Assembly (NCBI GenBank): GCA_029261875.1 | Contig: JAJDAL010000015.1 | Location: 62,001-126,000 of the forward strand | Length of the DNA: 64,000 bases | Reading direction: 5' to 3' | From: Deltaproteobacteria bacterium | Lineage (GTDB): Bacteria > Myxococcota_A > UBA9160 > JAJDAL01 | Shown here: positions 35,134-43,855 of the stretch, one piece after another | Position numbering within the stretch: position 1 is the stretch's first letter | Layout of the letters: the number at the start of each line of letters is the position of its first letter | Notes under the pieces: generated by a model | The model's input: only the letters and a program-made list of their open reading frames with translations | Databases searched by the model: none | Told to the model about the DNA's origin: nothing | Translations under genes and position numbers: made by a program

Positions 35134-36453
35134 CTAGAGCTTCCACGCCGCGAAGCTGAACACCGTCTCTACGTTGTTTCCGAGGATATCCTTGCAGCTG
35201 AGCGCGAGGACGCGTCCCACGCTGATCACGGTTGCGGTGCCGCCCGTACAGAACAGACCGGTTTTCGAGGGCGTCACGTGAATGACCCAATCGAGGTCCG
35301 GACTCTCCCCATCCACGCGTACGCGAGCGAAACCCTTTCCACCGCTGATGTGCGTAACGTTCGTGGTTGCCGAACGCAGGCTGCCGTCGTTGTTGATCAC
35401 ACCGTAGGCGATCGGAAGGTTGCTGCCTCCGGCACCCGAAATCTTCTCGCTTCCGACCGAGTTATTGGCGAGTTTCGAGCCGGAAATACTCGCGCCAGAC
35501 GAAATGTCCGCATCTTTGATCGACCCGTCGATCAGTTCCGCGGTGCCGACGGAGCTACTCGCAAGCTCGCTACTCTGCACAGCTCCGGCGGAGATTTCCG
35601 AGGATCCCACGGAATTTGCAGCAAGGTGGGAAGCGTTGACGACGTTTTGGGCAAGCTCCGTCACCCCCACAGCCCCGGTTCCAATGTCTAGGTTCGTGAT
35701 CGAGTTGTCGGCGATCTCTGATGTTCCCACTGCGCCCTCGGCGATCTTGGCGGCCGTCACCGCATTTCCGGCGATCCTCAGCCCGTCGATTGCAAACTCG
35801 ATGATCTTGTCCGTGGTCACCACCCGCGACCCCAATTCGAGCGTTCCTACGCTACCCGGGGCGAGCTGCCCGGGACCGAGCTGGCCCCCGAGTTCATCGA
35901 GGGAAACCGAATGGGGATTCTGGGTATTCGAAACATGGGACGACTGATCGAAGTCCGAAGGGAGCTGCCCCCCCAAAGTACTGGCGTCATCCGCCGTCAC
36001 GGACTGCTGAGCCTGATCGGCCTGCTGGGCGGTTTGCGCTTCTTGGGCTTGAAACGCGTAGGCGACGCTACTGAAAGGTTGCCGTGGAGATAAGGTCTCC
36101 CCATCGACGCTCACTTCCAGGAAACGGTTCTGTTCGGAGAAGAGCGACGCATCGTAGGTCCCTTCGCTGAAATCTCCTGTACCCAGCAGAAGACTGAATC
36201 GGCCCTCGGCCAATGCGACCCCGATATGAACTTCGCGATAGAGACGATTGCCTGCACTGAATGCATCGAACACGCCAATCTCGATGGCAACGGTGCCCGT
36301 CAGGGGGTCCCCCGCCGCATCGACGAGCAACCCCTGGAAATGGGTATCCGGGGGAACATCCGCTACTGCGGGAACTACGACGGCGAATAGGACCAGCAGG
36401 GAAACGACCCCCTGGATGCACCGGGGTATCCGCCGAATGGCGGCTTGTCGCAT
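35134..36453 (-). CDS. Secreted repeat protein with tail-fibre-like stalk
   Basis: 439 residues. Signal peptide ends VPAVAD. An N-terminal beta domain (VPPDTHFQGLLVDAAGDPLTG to ETLSPRQPFSSVAYAFQA) is followed by a Gln/Ala coiled stretch. Then comes a long run of near-repeats of about 11-22 residues such as NSITNLDIGTGAVG, AVGTSEIADNS, VGSSEISAGAVQSSELASSSVG and SSGASISGSKLANNSVG, similar in style to phage tail-fibre and trimeric-adhesin stalks. The C-terminal globular domain has two or three cysteines and ends FSFAAWKL. GGAG five bases before ATG 36453 supports this start over a GTG two codons earlier. Probable trimeric surface fibre; this is inference from the repeat pattern. Confidence 0.7.
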   Translation of the reverse strand: MRQAAIRRIPRCIQGVVSLLVLFAVVVPAVADVPPDTHFQGLLVDAAGDPLTGTVAIEIGVFDAFSAGNRLYREVHIGVALAEGRFSLLLGTGDFSEGTYDASLFSEQNRFLEVSVDGETLSPRQPFSSVAYAFQAQEAQTAQQADQAQQSVTADDASTLGGQLPSDFDQSSHVSNTQNPHSVSLDELGGQLGPGQLAPGSVGTLELGSRVVTTDKIIEFAIDGLRIAGNAVTAAKIAEGAVGTSEIADNSITNLDIGTGAVGVTELAQNVVNASHLAANSVGSSEISAGAVQSSELASSSVGTAELIDGSIKDADISSGASISGSKLANNSVGSEKISGAGGSNLPIAYGVINNDGSLRSATTNVTHISGGKGFARVRVDGESPDLDWVIHVTPSKTGLFCTGGTATVISVGRVLALSCKDILGNNVETVFSFAAWKL

Positions 36454-36613
36454 GGGCACTCCGATTCAGATTGATCGAAGTGGAGGATATCCCCCGGCGG
36501 ACAAGAAATTCAAGCTGTGATTCTTTTCCGAGCTTCGGTCGCCCAGGGGGCGCCGATCGCGCATTTTCCATCGACCGCCCGGAAGACGAGACCCGGGGCG
36601 AAGCCCACCAACA

Positions 36614-37669
36614 TCAGCCATCCAGGGCCGGAGTTCCCACCACGTTCGGACAAGGGGTCCGCGGTGTCACCTCGCAACCATTGAGTTCCGCCACATCGGG
36701 GGTCGAGGGGCTCGGGTCATCGTCGACCAATATCGCGTTCGAAATATCGATTGTCTCGAGCGTCTCGTCCGCCAGAAGCACAATCTCCCCCTTCTTTCCG
36801 AAGTCGTTGCGTAGTGTCGCGCTGTTCGTCTCGATTTGGGCGGGAACACTGGCGGGACCGGCCCCAACACCCGAAGTGATGTGGATGTTCTGGGCCACAA
36901 GCACCGTCGCAAACTTGAGATCCACGAAACCGAAGGCCGAAATCTCCAGATCGCCCTCCACCCCCATACTTATATTCACACCACAGCTCCCACCGCCCCC
37001 ACCCGGATCGCACTGATTTCCGCACACGGGGGAGGATTCACACCCCGTTCCCGCCAGGTCGACGTTCCCCATGGTCGAGGTAATGGTGATCTTGTCGATG
37101 GGGCTGTTCGTGACGAGTGCCATGCTCGAGAGTTCGATATCGCCAACGCCGGTAACGAACATCTTACGCGCTTTCCAGGTGGCGTCGCTCGCTTGGATCC
37201 GACATTTCGGAACCTCTCCCGTGCATTCCACCCGGAGACGGTCCCCGTCCCCCGGCAACCCGACGGTCAAACTGGCCGCGTCGAACGACATGTCCCCCAC
37301 CGCCTCGATGTCGAGGTTGCCATTGTTGTTCGACGCAACGAGTTCCGTATCGTTCGCGCTGAACATCCCCGAAGCTTGAATGTTGATCGCTCCCCCGGTT
37401 CCATCCGCACGGATACTTCCGTCGGGCCCGTCGATCGTCACGTCGTGGGCCGCGATCCGGACCGCATCCGTGCCCGGCAGCGGCGTCAAGGCACAGCGAA
37501 GGACGAGATCATCGCCGCCAATCTCGATACGGGTCGCACTCGAGGTGGTTGTGATGTGGGTGTCGTTCGTGCAGTCGGTGATGGTCACCACAGCACCCGA
37601 GGAAGGCGTCGCAGCAATCCCCCACCCCCCGATCAGAATCGCGACAAATTGCTTGAATCGAGTCGTCAT
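36614..37669 (-). CDS. Secreted beta-helix-like protein, paralog of its upstream neighbour
   Basis: 351 residues. Signal peptide through SSGA, then VVTITDCTNDTHI. The protein is built of short beta strands with repeated Asn/Asp/Gly turns (LDIEAVGDMSFDAASLTVG, DIELSSMALVTNSPIDKITI), like a parallel beta-helix. It includes a Cys-rich loop (CESSPVCGNQCDPGGGGGSC) and a C-terminal LRNDFGKKGEIVLLADETLETIDISNAILVDDD block. That block and the N-terminal VTITDC...LVLRCALTPLPGTD are shared with the protein at 37680-38627. ATG 37669 has GAGGGG upstream at good spacing; ATG 37675 is the alternative. The pair is tandem and almost certainly co-transcribed. Function unknown; extracellular. Confidence 0.7.
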   Translation of the reverse strand: MTTRFKQFVAILIGGWGIAATPSSGAVVTITDCTNDTHITTTSSATRIEIGGDDLVLRCALTPLPGTDAVRIAAHDVTIDGPDGSIRADGTGGAINIQASGMFSANDTELVASNNNGNLDIEAVGDMSFDAASLTVGLPGDGDRLRVECTGEVPKCRIQASDATWKARKMFVTGVGDIELSSMALVTNSPIDKITITSTMGNVDLAGTGCESSPVCGNQCDPGGGGGSCGVNISMGVEGDLEISAFGFVDLKFATVLVAQNIHITSGVGAGPASVPAQIETNSATLRNDFGKKGEIVLLADETLETIDISNAILVDDDPSPSTPDVAELNGCEVTPRTPCPNVVGTPALDG

Positions 37670-37679
37670 CCTCATCCCC

Positions 37680-38627
37680 TCACATGTCCACCAGCGGAGT
37701 TCCCGTCACATTGTTGAAACCCTCGTGGGGAACCTGCTCGCGTTTGTTGAGAGTGGAAACATCGACGCCCCGCCGATCGTCGTCGATCAAGGTGGCGTCT
37801 TGGATCTCGATACCGTCGTTTCCTTTGGCGGCCAACACTTTGATGTCGCCCTTCTTCCCAAAGTCGTTGCTCAAGGTGGATTGAATGAGCGTCGTCGCTC
37901 CGACTCCTGATTTTCCGGATTCGATGTCGATCACCTGGCCGGTGGACAACGTCGAGCGCGAGAGATCGACTTCACCGTCCGCGTCGATGAAGATCTTGCC
38001 TTCGATCTCACCGAGGAAGCAGTCGCAGCAAGCGATCACGTCACTCGTCTGGGACTCGATGGTGATGCGGTCGCGTTTTCCGCGGGTGATGATACTGCTG
38101 TTCACCGCCGTCACCCTGCCCCGAATCCGACCCTTGACCTGATTCCCGAGAAAGCTCGAACGCGAGATGTCGAGTGGGCAGTCGTTGCCGGTACACCGAA
38201 TCTCGATCCGTCGCCCATCCCGCGTACCGTCCCCGGTGGAGATCAGACTGTTCGTAATCTCGACTCCCGTTCGTGCGTGCAACCGGATCGAACCGTTCGC
38301 ATTGCCGTTTTCGACCGAGGTGTTTTCGAGGACGATGTCCTTCATCGCGCGGACGTCGATGGCATTCCCCTTGCCATTGGCAGCGAGACTTCCGGCCGGG
38401 CCCTCGACCTTGAACTGGTCCGCAAGGATCCGGATTCGTTCGGTGCCAGGGAGAGGAACCAGCGCGCACTGGATCACCAGGTCTTCGCCCACGGCGCGGA
38501 TGAATGTGCGGTTCCCCGCCGCTTGAACCGGAGGCGCTGCGCAGTCTGTAATCGTAACCGTCGCCCCCTCCGAGACATCCGCGAAGATCAGCGCGATTGC
38601 GCTGAAAGCAAGCGTCCATATTCGCAT
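37680..38627 (-). CDS. Secreted beta-helix-like protein, first of a tandem pair
   Basis: 315 residues. Signal peptide 1-22 ending DVSEGA, then TVTITDCAAPP. Beta-strand-rich with repeated SXXXT/N-turn motifs (VLENTSVENGNANGSIRLHA, LDISRSSFLGNQVKG), a CCDC cluster and the C-terminal LSNDFGKKGDIKVLAAKGNDGIEIQDATLIDDD shared with the downstream paralog. ATG 38627 has GGGAG seven bases upstream; a longer in-frame start has no such site. Function unknown. The NDFGKKG-[DE]-I block is the best marker of the family. Confidence 0.7.
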   Translation of the reverse strand: MRIWTLAFSAIALIFADVSEGATVTITDCAAPPVQAAGNRTFIRAVGEDLVIQCALVPLPGTERIRILADQFKVEGPAGSLAANGKGNAIDVRAMKDIVLENTSVENGNANGSIRLHARTGVEITNSLISTGDGTRDGRRIEIRCTGNDCPLDISRSSFLGNQVKGRIRGRVTAVNSSIITRGKRDRITIESQTSDVIACCDCFLGEIEGKIFIDADGEVDLSRSTLSTGQVIDIESGKSGVGATTLIQSTLSNDFGKKGDIKVLAAKGNDGIEIQDATLIDDDRRGVDVSTLNKREQVPHEGFNNVTGTPLVDM

Positions 38628-39149
38628 CGGTGAACTCCCTCCCATTGCGATGGGTGTGGGTTGGGATCGAGCCAACCTGGAACGAAGCTCCTATCCCTTC
38701 TCCGATACTGGACACATCAATGCGTCGTGAACCTTAGGAATGCGCTTGTCTTCCTTAGCAATAGGAATTCAGGCCCTGCGGGGCACTCCGCAGGACCTTC
38801 CAGACGAAGCTCCGTTGCTCGCTGCGATCCTCTCGCTCGACAGTCGGGAACTTTCCCGATGATCGACCCCCCGTGGGTTCGCGTTCGAATGCGGTGGCGC
38901 AATAGCGTGGGCTGAAGTTTCGATCCCCCATCGGGCGTATCTCGATCGTGTGGCCCGAAGGGTTATTCGAACGATCGCGGTCGTTCTACTTCATCCAAGG
39001 GGTTCCCTGAGTTCGTTGCGCATTCCCGAACCCTCTGTTGCGTATTCGATGCCTGCCCGCGTGTCCGGGGCCGGTCACGTTCCTTGCGAAATACCGTCTT
39101 CATATTCAGAGCACTTTCAGAGGCGACCGGAGAAATCCGGGGAGGCATC
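38628..39149. other. 522-base gap between divergent secreted-protein operons
   Basis: No convincing gene. It should hold two divergent promoters. It contains CCTTAGG and CCTTAGC 21 bases apart (38732-38759), a perfect seven-base stem with six-base loop CCTGCGG/CCGCAGG at 38775-38794 and a seven-base inverted repeat TCGGGAA-CT-TTCCCGA at 38844-38859. No T-tract follows the stem, so it is not a clear terminator. Confidence 0.4.
38732..38759. promoter_or_regulatory. Paired CCTTAG element
   Basis: CCTTAGG at 38732-38738 and CCTTAGC at 38753-38759, starts 21 bases apart, about two helical turns. The first copy is part of CTTAGGAAT, as is the copy at 24479. Candidate operator for the divergent operons; weak evidence. 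Confidence 0.2.
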
Positions 39150-40385
39150 GTGGGCAGAAGAATCTCCCAAATTTGGATCCTTGCGTTCATTTCGGCGTTC
39201 TTTGTCGGAAACGCGCAAGCGGAGTGTGTTGGCGGTCAACCCGATGGGGAACGTCAGGGCTTTGAGGAATGCGACCCGGGAATCGGAGGTTTGCCCGCGG
39301 ACTTCGGGGCGGTGACGTGCGAGATGTTGTGCATGGAAGACTCGCCGCCGGCGGAAGGCCAAATCAGCGGCATCGACTGCAATCCCGACTGCACCTTCGA
39401 CCTGAGCGGATGCCAGATGTGCGGGAACGGAATCCTCGAAGGTTCGGAAATCTGCGACGACGACCAATTCGACCCGAGTGCACCCGACTGTCCCAACGGA
39501 GGCACGCGTCGCTGCCAATCGAACTGCATGGACATCGACGAAACCGGCTGCTTCCGATGCGGCAACGGGATTCTCGAGGGCAGCGAAGCCTGCGAGGCGG
39601 GACTTCCCATCAGCGCGACCTGCACGATTGGAGGCGAGCCAAGTTGCGGAACTTCCTGTCAGATCGACTTCAGCACGTGCTCTCAGTGCGGAAACTTCGA
39701 CGTCGAGGAGGGTGAAGAATGCGACGACGGCAACATGCTCCCCGGTGACGGCTGCGGCGCGCTCTGCCAGAGCGAGTGCGGCGACGGAATTCCCAACTAC
39801 CCCGCCGAGGAGTGTGACGACGGAAATCAGGTGAGCGGCGATGGCTGTTCTTCGCTCTGTAACGTGGAAGGCGACCGCTACTACGGAGACGGTGGAGAAC
39901 CGCGGGAGTGCGTTCTTTCCTTCCGATTCGTAGGAACACCGGCCGGTTTCTCGCACACTTGCGTCGATGGCGAGAGCTGCGACCTAGAGAACGTCGCCCG
40001 CCAATGCACTTTTGGAATCGTTACGGGTATCCACCCCGGTATCAATCCAGCTTGTCCGTTTACGGATACGGCGCGGATCGATCTCGTGGGACCAGGAACC
40101 GGGCCCACGGCGCTCAGTCTCGGGGATCGCGAGCGATTCCTGGATCCGCTCCAGAACCATCTCGAGAGTTTTGGAATCGCGGTGACACGGACGCCCGATC
40201 ACAGTTCATTGTCGATCGCTCTTCCCGACGGTCCCTTTAGCGGCTCCGTGTTTCAGTTCGAAGTCACCTCGCTCCTTTCGGTTCCCGAGAACCAAAGTCG
40301 GGTTCTATCGATCCAGGTCACCGACGAGTTTGGCGACACGGACACAGATTCTCTCTTCTTCCGCTGCAACGCGGATGTCAACTGA
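39150..40385 (+). CDS. Secreted Cys-rich (DUF4215/Myxococcus repeat) protein
   Basis: 411 residues. Signal peptide ends GNAQA. Four or more cysteine repeats follow: CGNGILEGSEICDDDQFDP, CGNGILEGSEACEAG, CGNFDVEEGEECDDGN and CGDGIPNYPAEECDDGN, the last two with the typical DGCSSLC closing. The C-terminal 170 residues are a beta-sandwich-like domain with RIDLVGPGTGPTALSLGD and FEVTSLLSVPENQSRVLSIQVTDEFGDTD. GTG 39150 lies just after GGGGAGG; a TTG further upstream would precede the signal peptide by 22 residues. It ends five bases before the pseudo-subtilase gene and is the first gene of the RHS4 operon. Likely disulfide-rich surface protein. Confidence 0.8.
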   Translation: MGRRISQIWILAFISAFFVGNAQAECVGGQPDGERQGFEECDPGIGGLPADFGAVTCEMLCMEDSPPAEGQISGIDCNPDCTFDLSGCQMCGNGILEGSEICDDDQFDPSAPDCPNGGTRRCQSNCMDIDETGCFRCGNGILEGSEACEAGLPISATCTIGGEPSCGTSCQIDFSTCSQCGNFDVEEGEECDDGNMLPGDGCGALCQSECGDGIPNYPAEECDDGNQVSGDGCSSLCNVEGDRYYGDGGEPRECVLSFRFVGTPAGFSHTCVDGESCDLENVARQCTFGIVTGIHPGINPACPFTDTARIDLVGPGTGPTALSLGDRERFLDPLQNHLESFGIAVTRTPDHSSLSIALPDGPFSGSVFQFEVTSLLSVPENQSRVLSIQVTDEFGDTDTDSLFFRCNADVN

Positions 40386-40390
40386 GGCCG

Positions 40391-43300
40391 ATGACCATGA
40401 ATGCCACCCACGCCATTCGTCGACCCGCAGTCACTGCGGCCATCCTTCTCCTCCTGGCTCTCACCGGATGTCCCCCGGGCGAGCAAGACACGCCCATCGA
40501 ACCGGCCTTCCGGTCGGTTCTCGACACCATGGAGCCCAACGAGCGCATCGATTTCGTCATTACCCTGGATGGAAAGCTCGACCTCGAGGCCTGCCGGGAA
40601 CTCGGTCCGACCAAGGCAGAGCGTGTTCCCACGTGTGTCGAGAAGCTCAAAGAAATCGCCCGGGAGCGGCTTGCGATCAAGAACGATGCGGGCGTTTCAC
40701 TCTTGCAGATGGTCGATTCGGCCGAGGCGGCCGGCGCTTCGGAAGGCTGTGATGTTTTGTGGCTCCCCATGGAACTCGCTTGTCGGAATACGACGCGTGC
40801 CTCCATCGAGGAATGCGCCCAGCATCCAGCCGTGGGAAGCATCCGGGGTCGCACGACTTCGGTTGATTCTCCGGCGTCCCCCGTCGAAGTCGGCTCACTC
40901 GATTCGTGGGCCCAGGAGCGAATTGGATTGTTCTCCCGCGAGGATGCGCTCACCGGAAGCGGCGCGGTACTCGGCGTCGTGGCTGCGGGCGTAGACGGAA
41001 CGAACCCGTATTTGCAGGGTCGACAGCTGCGTCGTCCCGATAGCACTGCGGTTTGGTTCGACGCCTCGGGTCCTTCCGGTCGCGATGGCGGCGAGCCCGT
41101 CGATTATCGCGGCGAGGGAACGCGTATGGCGACGGCGGCCGTTGGAGACACCGTCGGAATCGCACGACATGCCAACTGGTCCGCCTGCAATGTCTGGAAC
41201 GAGAGCCGGATCGAAAACGAAGATTTACTGCAGTGCCTGCAAATGTTGATCGATCCTCTATGCCACGACAGCCTGGATCCGAGCTGCACCGCCGATCCGA
41301 GCCTTGCCGCCGACGTCGTTCTACTCGGCATCAGCGGTCCCGCTCGATGCAGCTTGGATCGCGACCTCGCCTATTCCTTCCAAGCCATGCGCGCCATGAA
41401 TGTCCTCCCCGTGGCAGGAGCCGGTTCGAATCTGTTCTCCGTGGGCGAAGGACTTCTACCCTGGCCAGCGAATTATCCCGAGGTGTTGAGCGTCGGCGCC
41501 ACCGACCGGAACGACGAAGTCCTGGAATCGACGCGCTTTGGAACGGCGGGTTGCGGTAGCAGTCCGGGTCTCAGTCCCACGGCACGACCTGGTCCCCAGA
41601 TACTGGCCCCCGGTCTCGAGGTTCTCTCGACACTTTCGAATGGCAACTTCGGATACATCCGCGAGGGTGAGCATCACGAAGGCATGGCGGCCGCACTCGT
41701 GGCCGGTACCGCCACCCTCTTCTACGGAATGGACTTCGTTGAGGGTCGGACGGTTCCGATTCCGCTGGAGAACATCGAGTACGCGATCGCGGAGGCCAGC
41801 GACGCCATCCGTCCGGACACCCCCGGCATCCTCGACATCGTCGAGACCGTGCGCTTCGACGACTCCCAGATTACGCGCTTCGGCCCGCCTGGCTGCGCCA
41901 ACGACGACGACGACCACGAAGCGTGCTTGGCGAACCCTCCGGTCTTGACCACTCGACAGCGATACCCCTCGACGGTGACCTTCAAAAACCTGGGTGTGAC
42001 GCCTTGGACCCGCGACACCCACTACTTGACCTCCTTGGGTTCGAGTGAATGGCGGTTTCTCAACGATCAACCGGTTGAGGATTTCGACGGTGCCCCGTGT
42101 GGCGAGCCTCTTCCGGCCACGCAGAACGATCTGGATCTCTCGCGCCTGGTGGTCGAACCCGGGGAAGAGGTCTCCTTTCAGGTGGACCTCGGCGCTCCGA
42201 ACGCCGTAAACAGCTACTTCTATCAGGTTCAGATGGCACGCAGTGGCGTCGAGCCCAACGAGGCTCTCTTCGGGTCTGCAACGCCGTCGCTTCACGTTCC
42301 TGTGGAGGGCGAAGACTGTGCTCGATATGTGGGTCAAGGGTTTGCGATCCCGGGCGAGTTCGTCGGCAATGGCGTCCGGCGAGAATTCAACATCACTTTT
42401 CGGAACACAGGTTCGAATGCTTGGCCCATTGCCACGACGGGCAGCTATCGCGATCACCGCGTTGACGCCGAGTACGCGTTGCTGCCGCGATACGGTGCAC
42501 CTGGCGATACACCCTTCGACCGCTTTTTCATAGATGAGGGAGATTTGGCGATCCCGCTTCATTCCGACGTGATCCGGGATCGGCAAAACCCCGATGGGTC
42601 CGTGCGGACCCATGTGTATCCCGACGAGACGGTAACGTTCGTCGTCACGACGGTCGTCTATGGCGAAGTTCCGCGGACCTATGGTCTCGGGTTTGCCATG
42701 GGCCGCTTCGATCCAGAGAACGCCAATCTCTCACCGTGGGAGGGGCCTCATCTCGAGTTTTGGAAACAGATCGGAGGCGGCCGCGGGCCCCTTTCGCTGC
42801 ACACCATCGGTCAACGCGACGGCGCAAGGCTGATCGCTCGCTGCGGCGTTCCGGGAACCATTTATGGCTGCCACGAGACCCACAATACGCATTCGTCTCC
42901 CTATGTCTTCGAGCCGGGAGAGCTGTTCTCCATGTGGGTCGAGTTCCGAAACACCGGAAATGTGCCCTGGCCCCGTGGAACGTGCCTGGAATACAGCGTT
43001 CCGAATCAGAACATGTTTTCCGGGCGGCGAGTTTGCACGACAGCGGAGGTGGCACCCAACCGCCACCATGTTTTCGCGATCGCGCAACCCACACCGAATC
43101 GACCCGGTCATTGGAGGCTCACCTACCGCGTCAAGAAGCCCGACGGTTCGCAACTCTACGACAGCAACCCGTGGGTCGGAGACAATGGCGATCCCGATGT
43201 GGCGTTCAAGATCTTCGCCGGTCCGATCGACCCCGTCGATTCCTGGCGCGTTCCGAGCGGCGTCTACAACACGCAGGACGCCGGTGGCTGGAGCTATCTC

Positions 43301-43855
43301 TACTACAACAAGACTCGGGATCAGTGGGATCCGATGCAGTGGTCCAGTATCGATGTGTCCCGGTACCCCACGGTCGTGCCTCTGCCCAACGGTCACTGGA
43401 TTCGGAACGCCGGCCAAATCGCGCCGGGGTGGATGTCGACGAGAAGTCAAAGCGCTGTCTCCATGCGCTGGCAGTCCAACGTCGGTCGGATTTCTTCTTT
43501 GACTACGCCGATGCGCCTCAAGCTGAAATTCGATGTCTCGGACATCCACTATTCGTGCAACGGGGGGACCGGGAACGGAGTGCGATTCAAGATCCGTCAC
43601 AAGTCCAGCAACATCGTCAATCAGGTCATTCCCCCGGGCGGGTCCCTGCACGTGGACGAAACCCTCTCCAACGTGCGACCGGGAGACCTCGTGCGCTTCA
43701 TCTTGAAACCGATCGACGGAAACACCCGCTGTGACGAGACCTGGGTTCGCCCCCGAATCTTCGTCTATCCGGATGTTCCTCTGGGATTTCCGCTCGATGC
43801 GATCCCCGGGACGCCACCGTCCGTTGACAGCGACTTCGAACCCCTGAACGGATGA
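40391..43855 (+). CDS. Lipoprotein with degenerate subtilase domain and Ig-like repeats (pseudoprotease)
   Basis: 1154 residues. Lipoprotein signal with lipobox LALTGC, Cys27. After an inhibitor/propeptide-like region comes an S8 subtilase fold. The catalytic positions are changed: the Asp motif is VVAAGVDG (Asp to Ala198), the His motif is GEGTRMA (His to Glu242), the Ser motif is HEGMAAALVAG (Ser to Gly431), and the oxyanion AGN is AGA. The scaffold around them (PANYPEVLSVGATD, ILAPGLEVLST) is intact, so this is a conserved inactive fold rather than a decayed gene. Three Ig-like domains of NBR1 type follow (VTFKNLGVTPWTRDTHY and similar), then a C-terminal beta domain. It overlaps RHS4 by ATGA. 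A binding or chaperone role for the Rhs partner is inference. Confidence 0.8.
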   Translation: MTMNATHAIRRPAVTAAILLLLALTGCPPGEQDTPIEPAFRSVLDTMEPNERIDFVITLDGKLDLEACRELGPTKAERVPTCVEKLKEIARERLAIKNDAGVSLLQMVDSAEAAGASEGCDVLWLPMELACRNTTRASIEECAQHPAVGSIRGRTTSVDSPASPVEVGSLDSWAQERIGLFSREDALTGSGAVLGVVAAGVDGTNPYLQGRQLRRPDSTAVWFDASGPSGRDGGEPVDYRGEGTRMATAAVGDTVGIARHANWSACNVWNESRIENEDLLQCLQMLIDPLCHDSLDPSCTADPSLAADVVLLGISGPARCSLDRDLAYSFQAMRAMNVLPVAGAGSNLFSVGEGLLPWPANYPEVLSVGATDRNDEVLESTRFGTAGCGSSPGLSPTARPGPQILAPGLEVLSTLSNGNFGYIREGEHHEGMAAALVAGTATLFYGMDFVEGRTVPIPLENIEYAIAEASDAIRPDTPGILDIVETVRFDDSQITRFGPPGCANDDDDHEACLANPPVLTTRQRYPSTVTFKNLGVTPWTRDTHYLTSLGSSEWRFLNDQPVEDFDGAPCGEPLPATQNDLDLSRLVVEPGEEVSFQVDLGAPNAVNSYFYQVQMARSGVEPNEALFGSATPSLHVPVEGEDCARYVGQGFAIPGEFVGNGVRREFNITFRNTGSNAWPIATTGSYRDHRVDAEYALLPRYGAPGDTPFDRFFIDEGDLAIPLHSDVIRDRQNPDGSVRTHVYPDETVTFVVTTVVYGEVPRTYGLGFAMGRFDPENANLSPWEGPHLEFWKQIGGGRGPLSLHTIGQRDGARLIARCGVPGTIYGCHETHNTHSSPYVFEPGELFSMWVEFRNTGNVPWPRGTCLEYSVPNQNMFSGRRVCTTAEVAPNRHHVFAIAQPTPNRPGHWRLTYRVKKPDGSQLYDSNPWVGDNGDPDVAFKIFAGPIDPVDSWRVPSGVYNTQDAGGWSYLYYNKTRDQWDPMQWSSIDVSRYPTVVPLPNGHWIRNAGQIAPGWMSTRSQSAVSMRWQSNVGRISSLTTPMRLKLKFDVSDIHYSCNGGTGNGVRFKIRHKSSNIVNQVIPPGGSLHVDETLSNVRPGDLVRFILKPIDGNTRCDETWVRPRIFVYPDVPLGFPLDAIPGTPPSVDSDFEPLNG

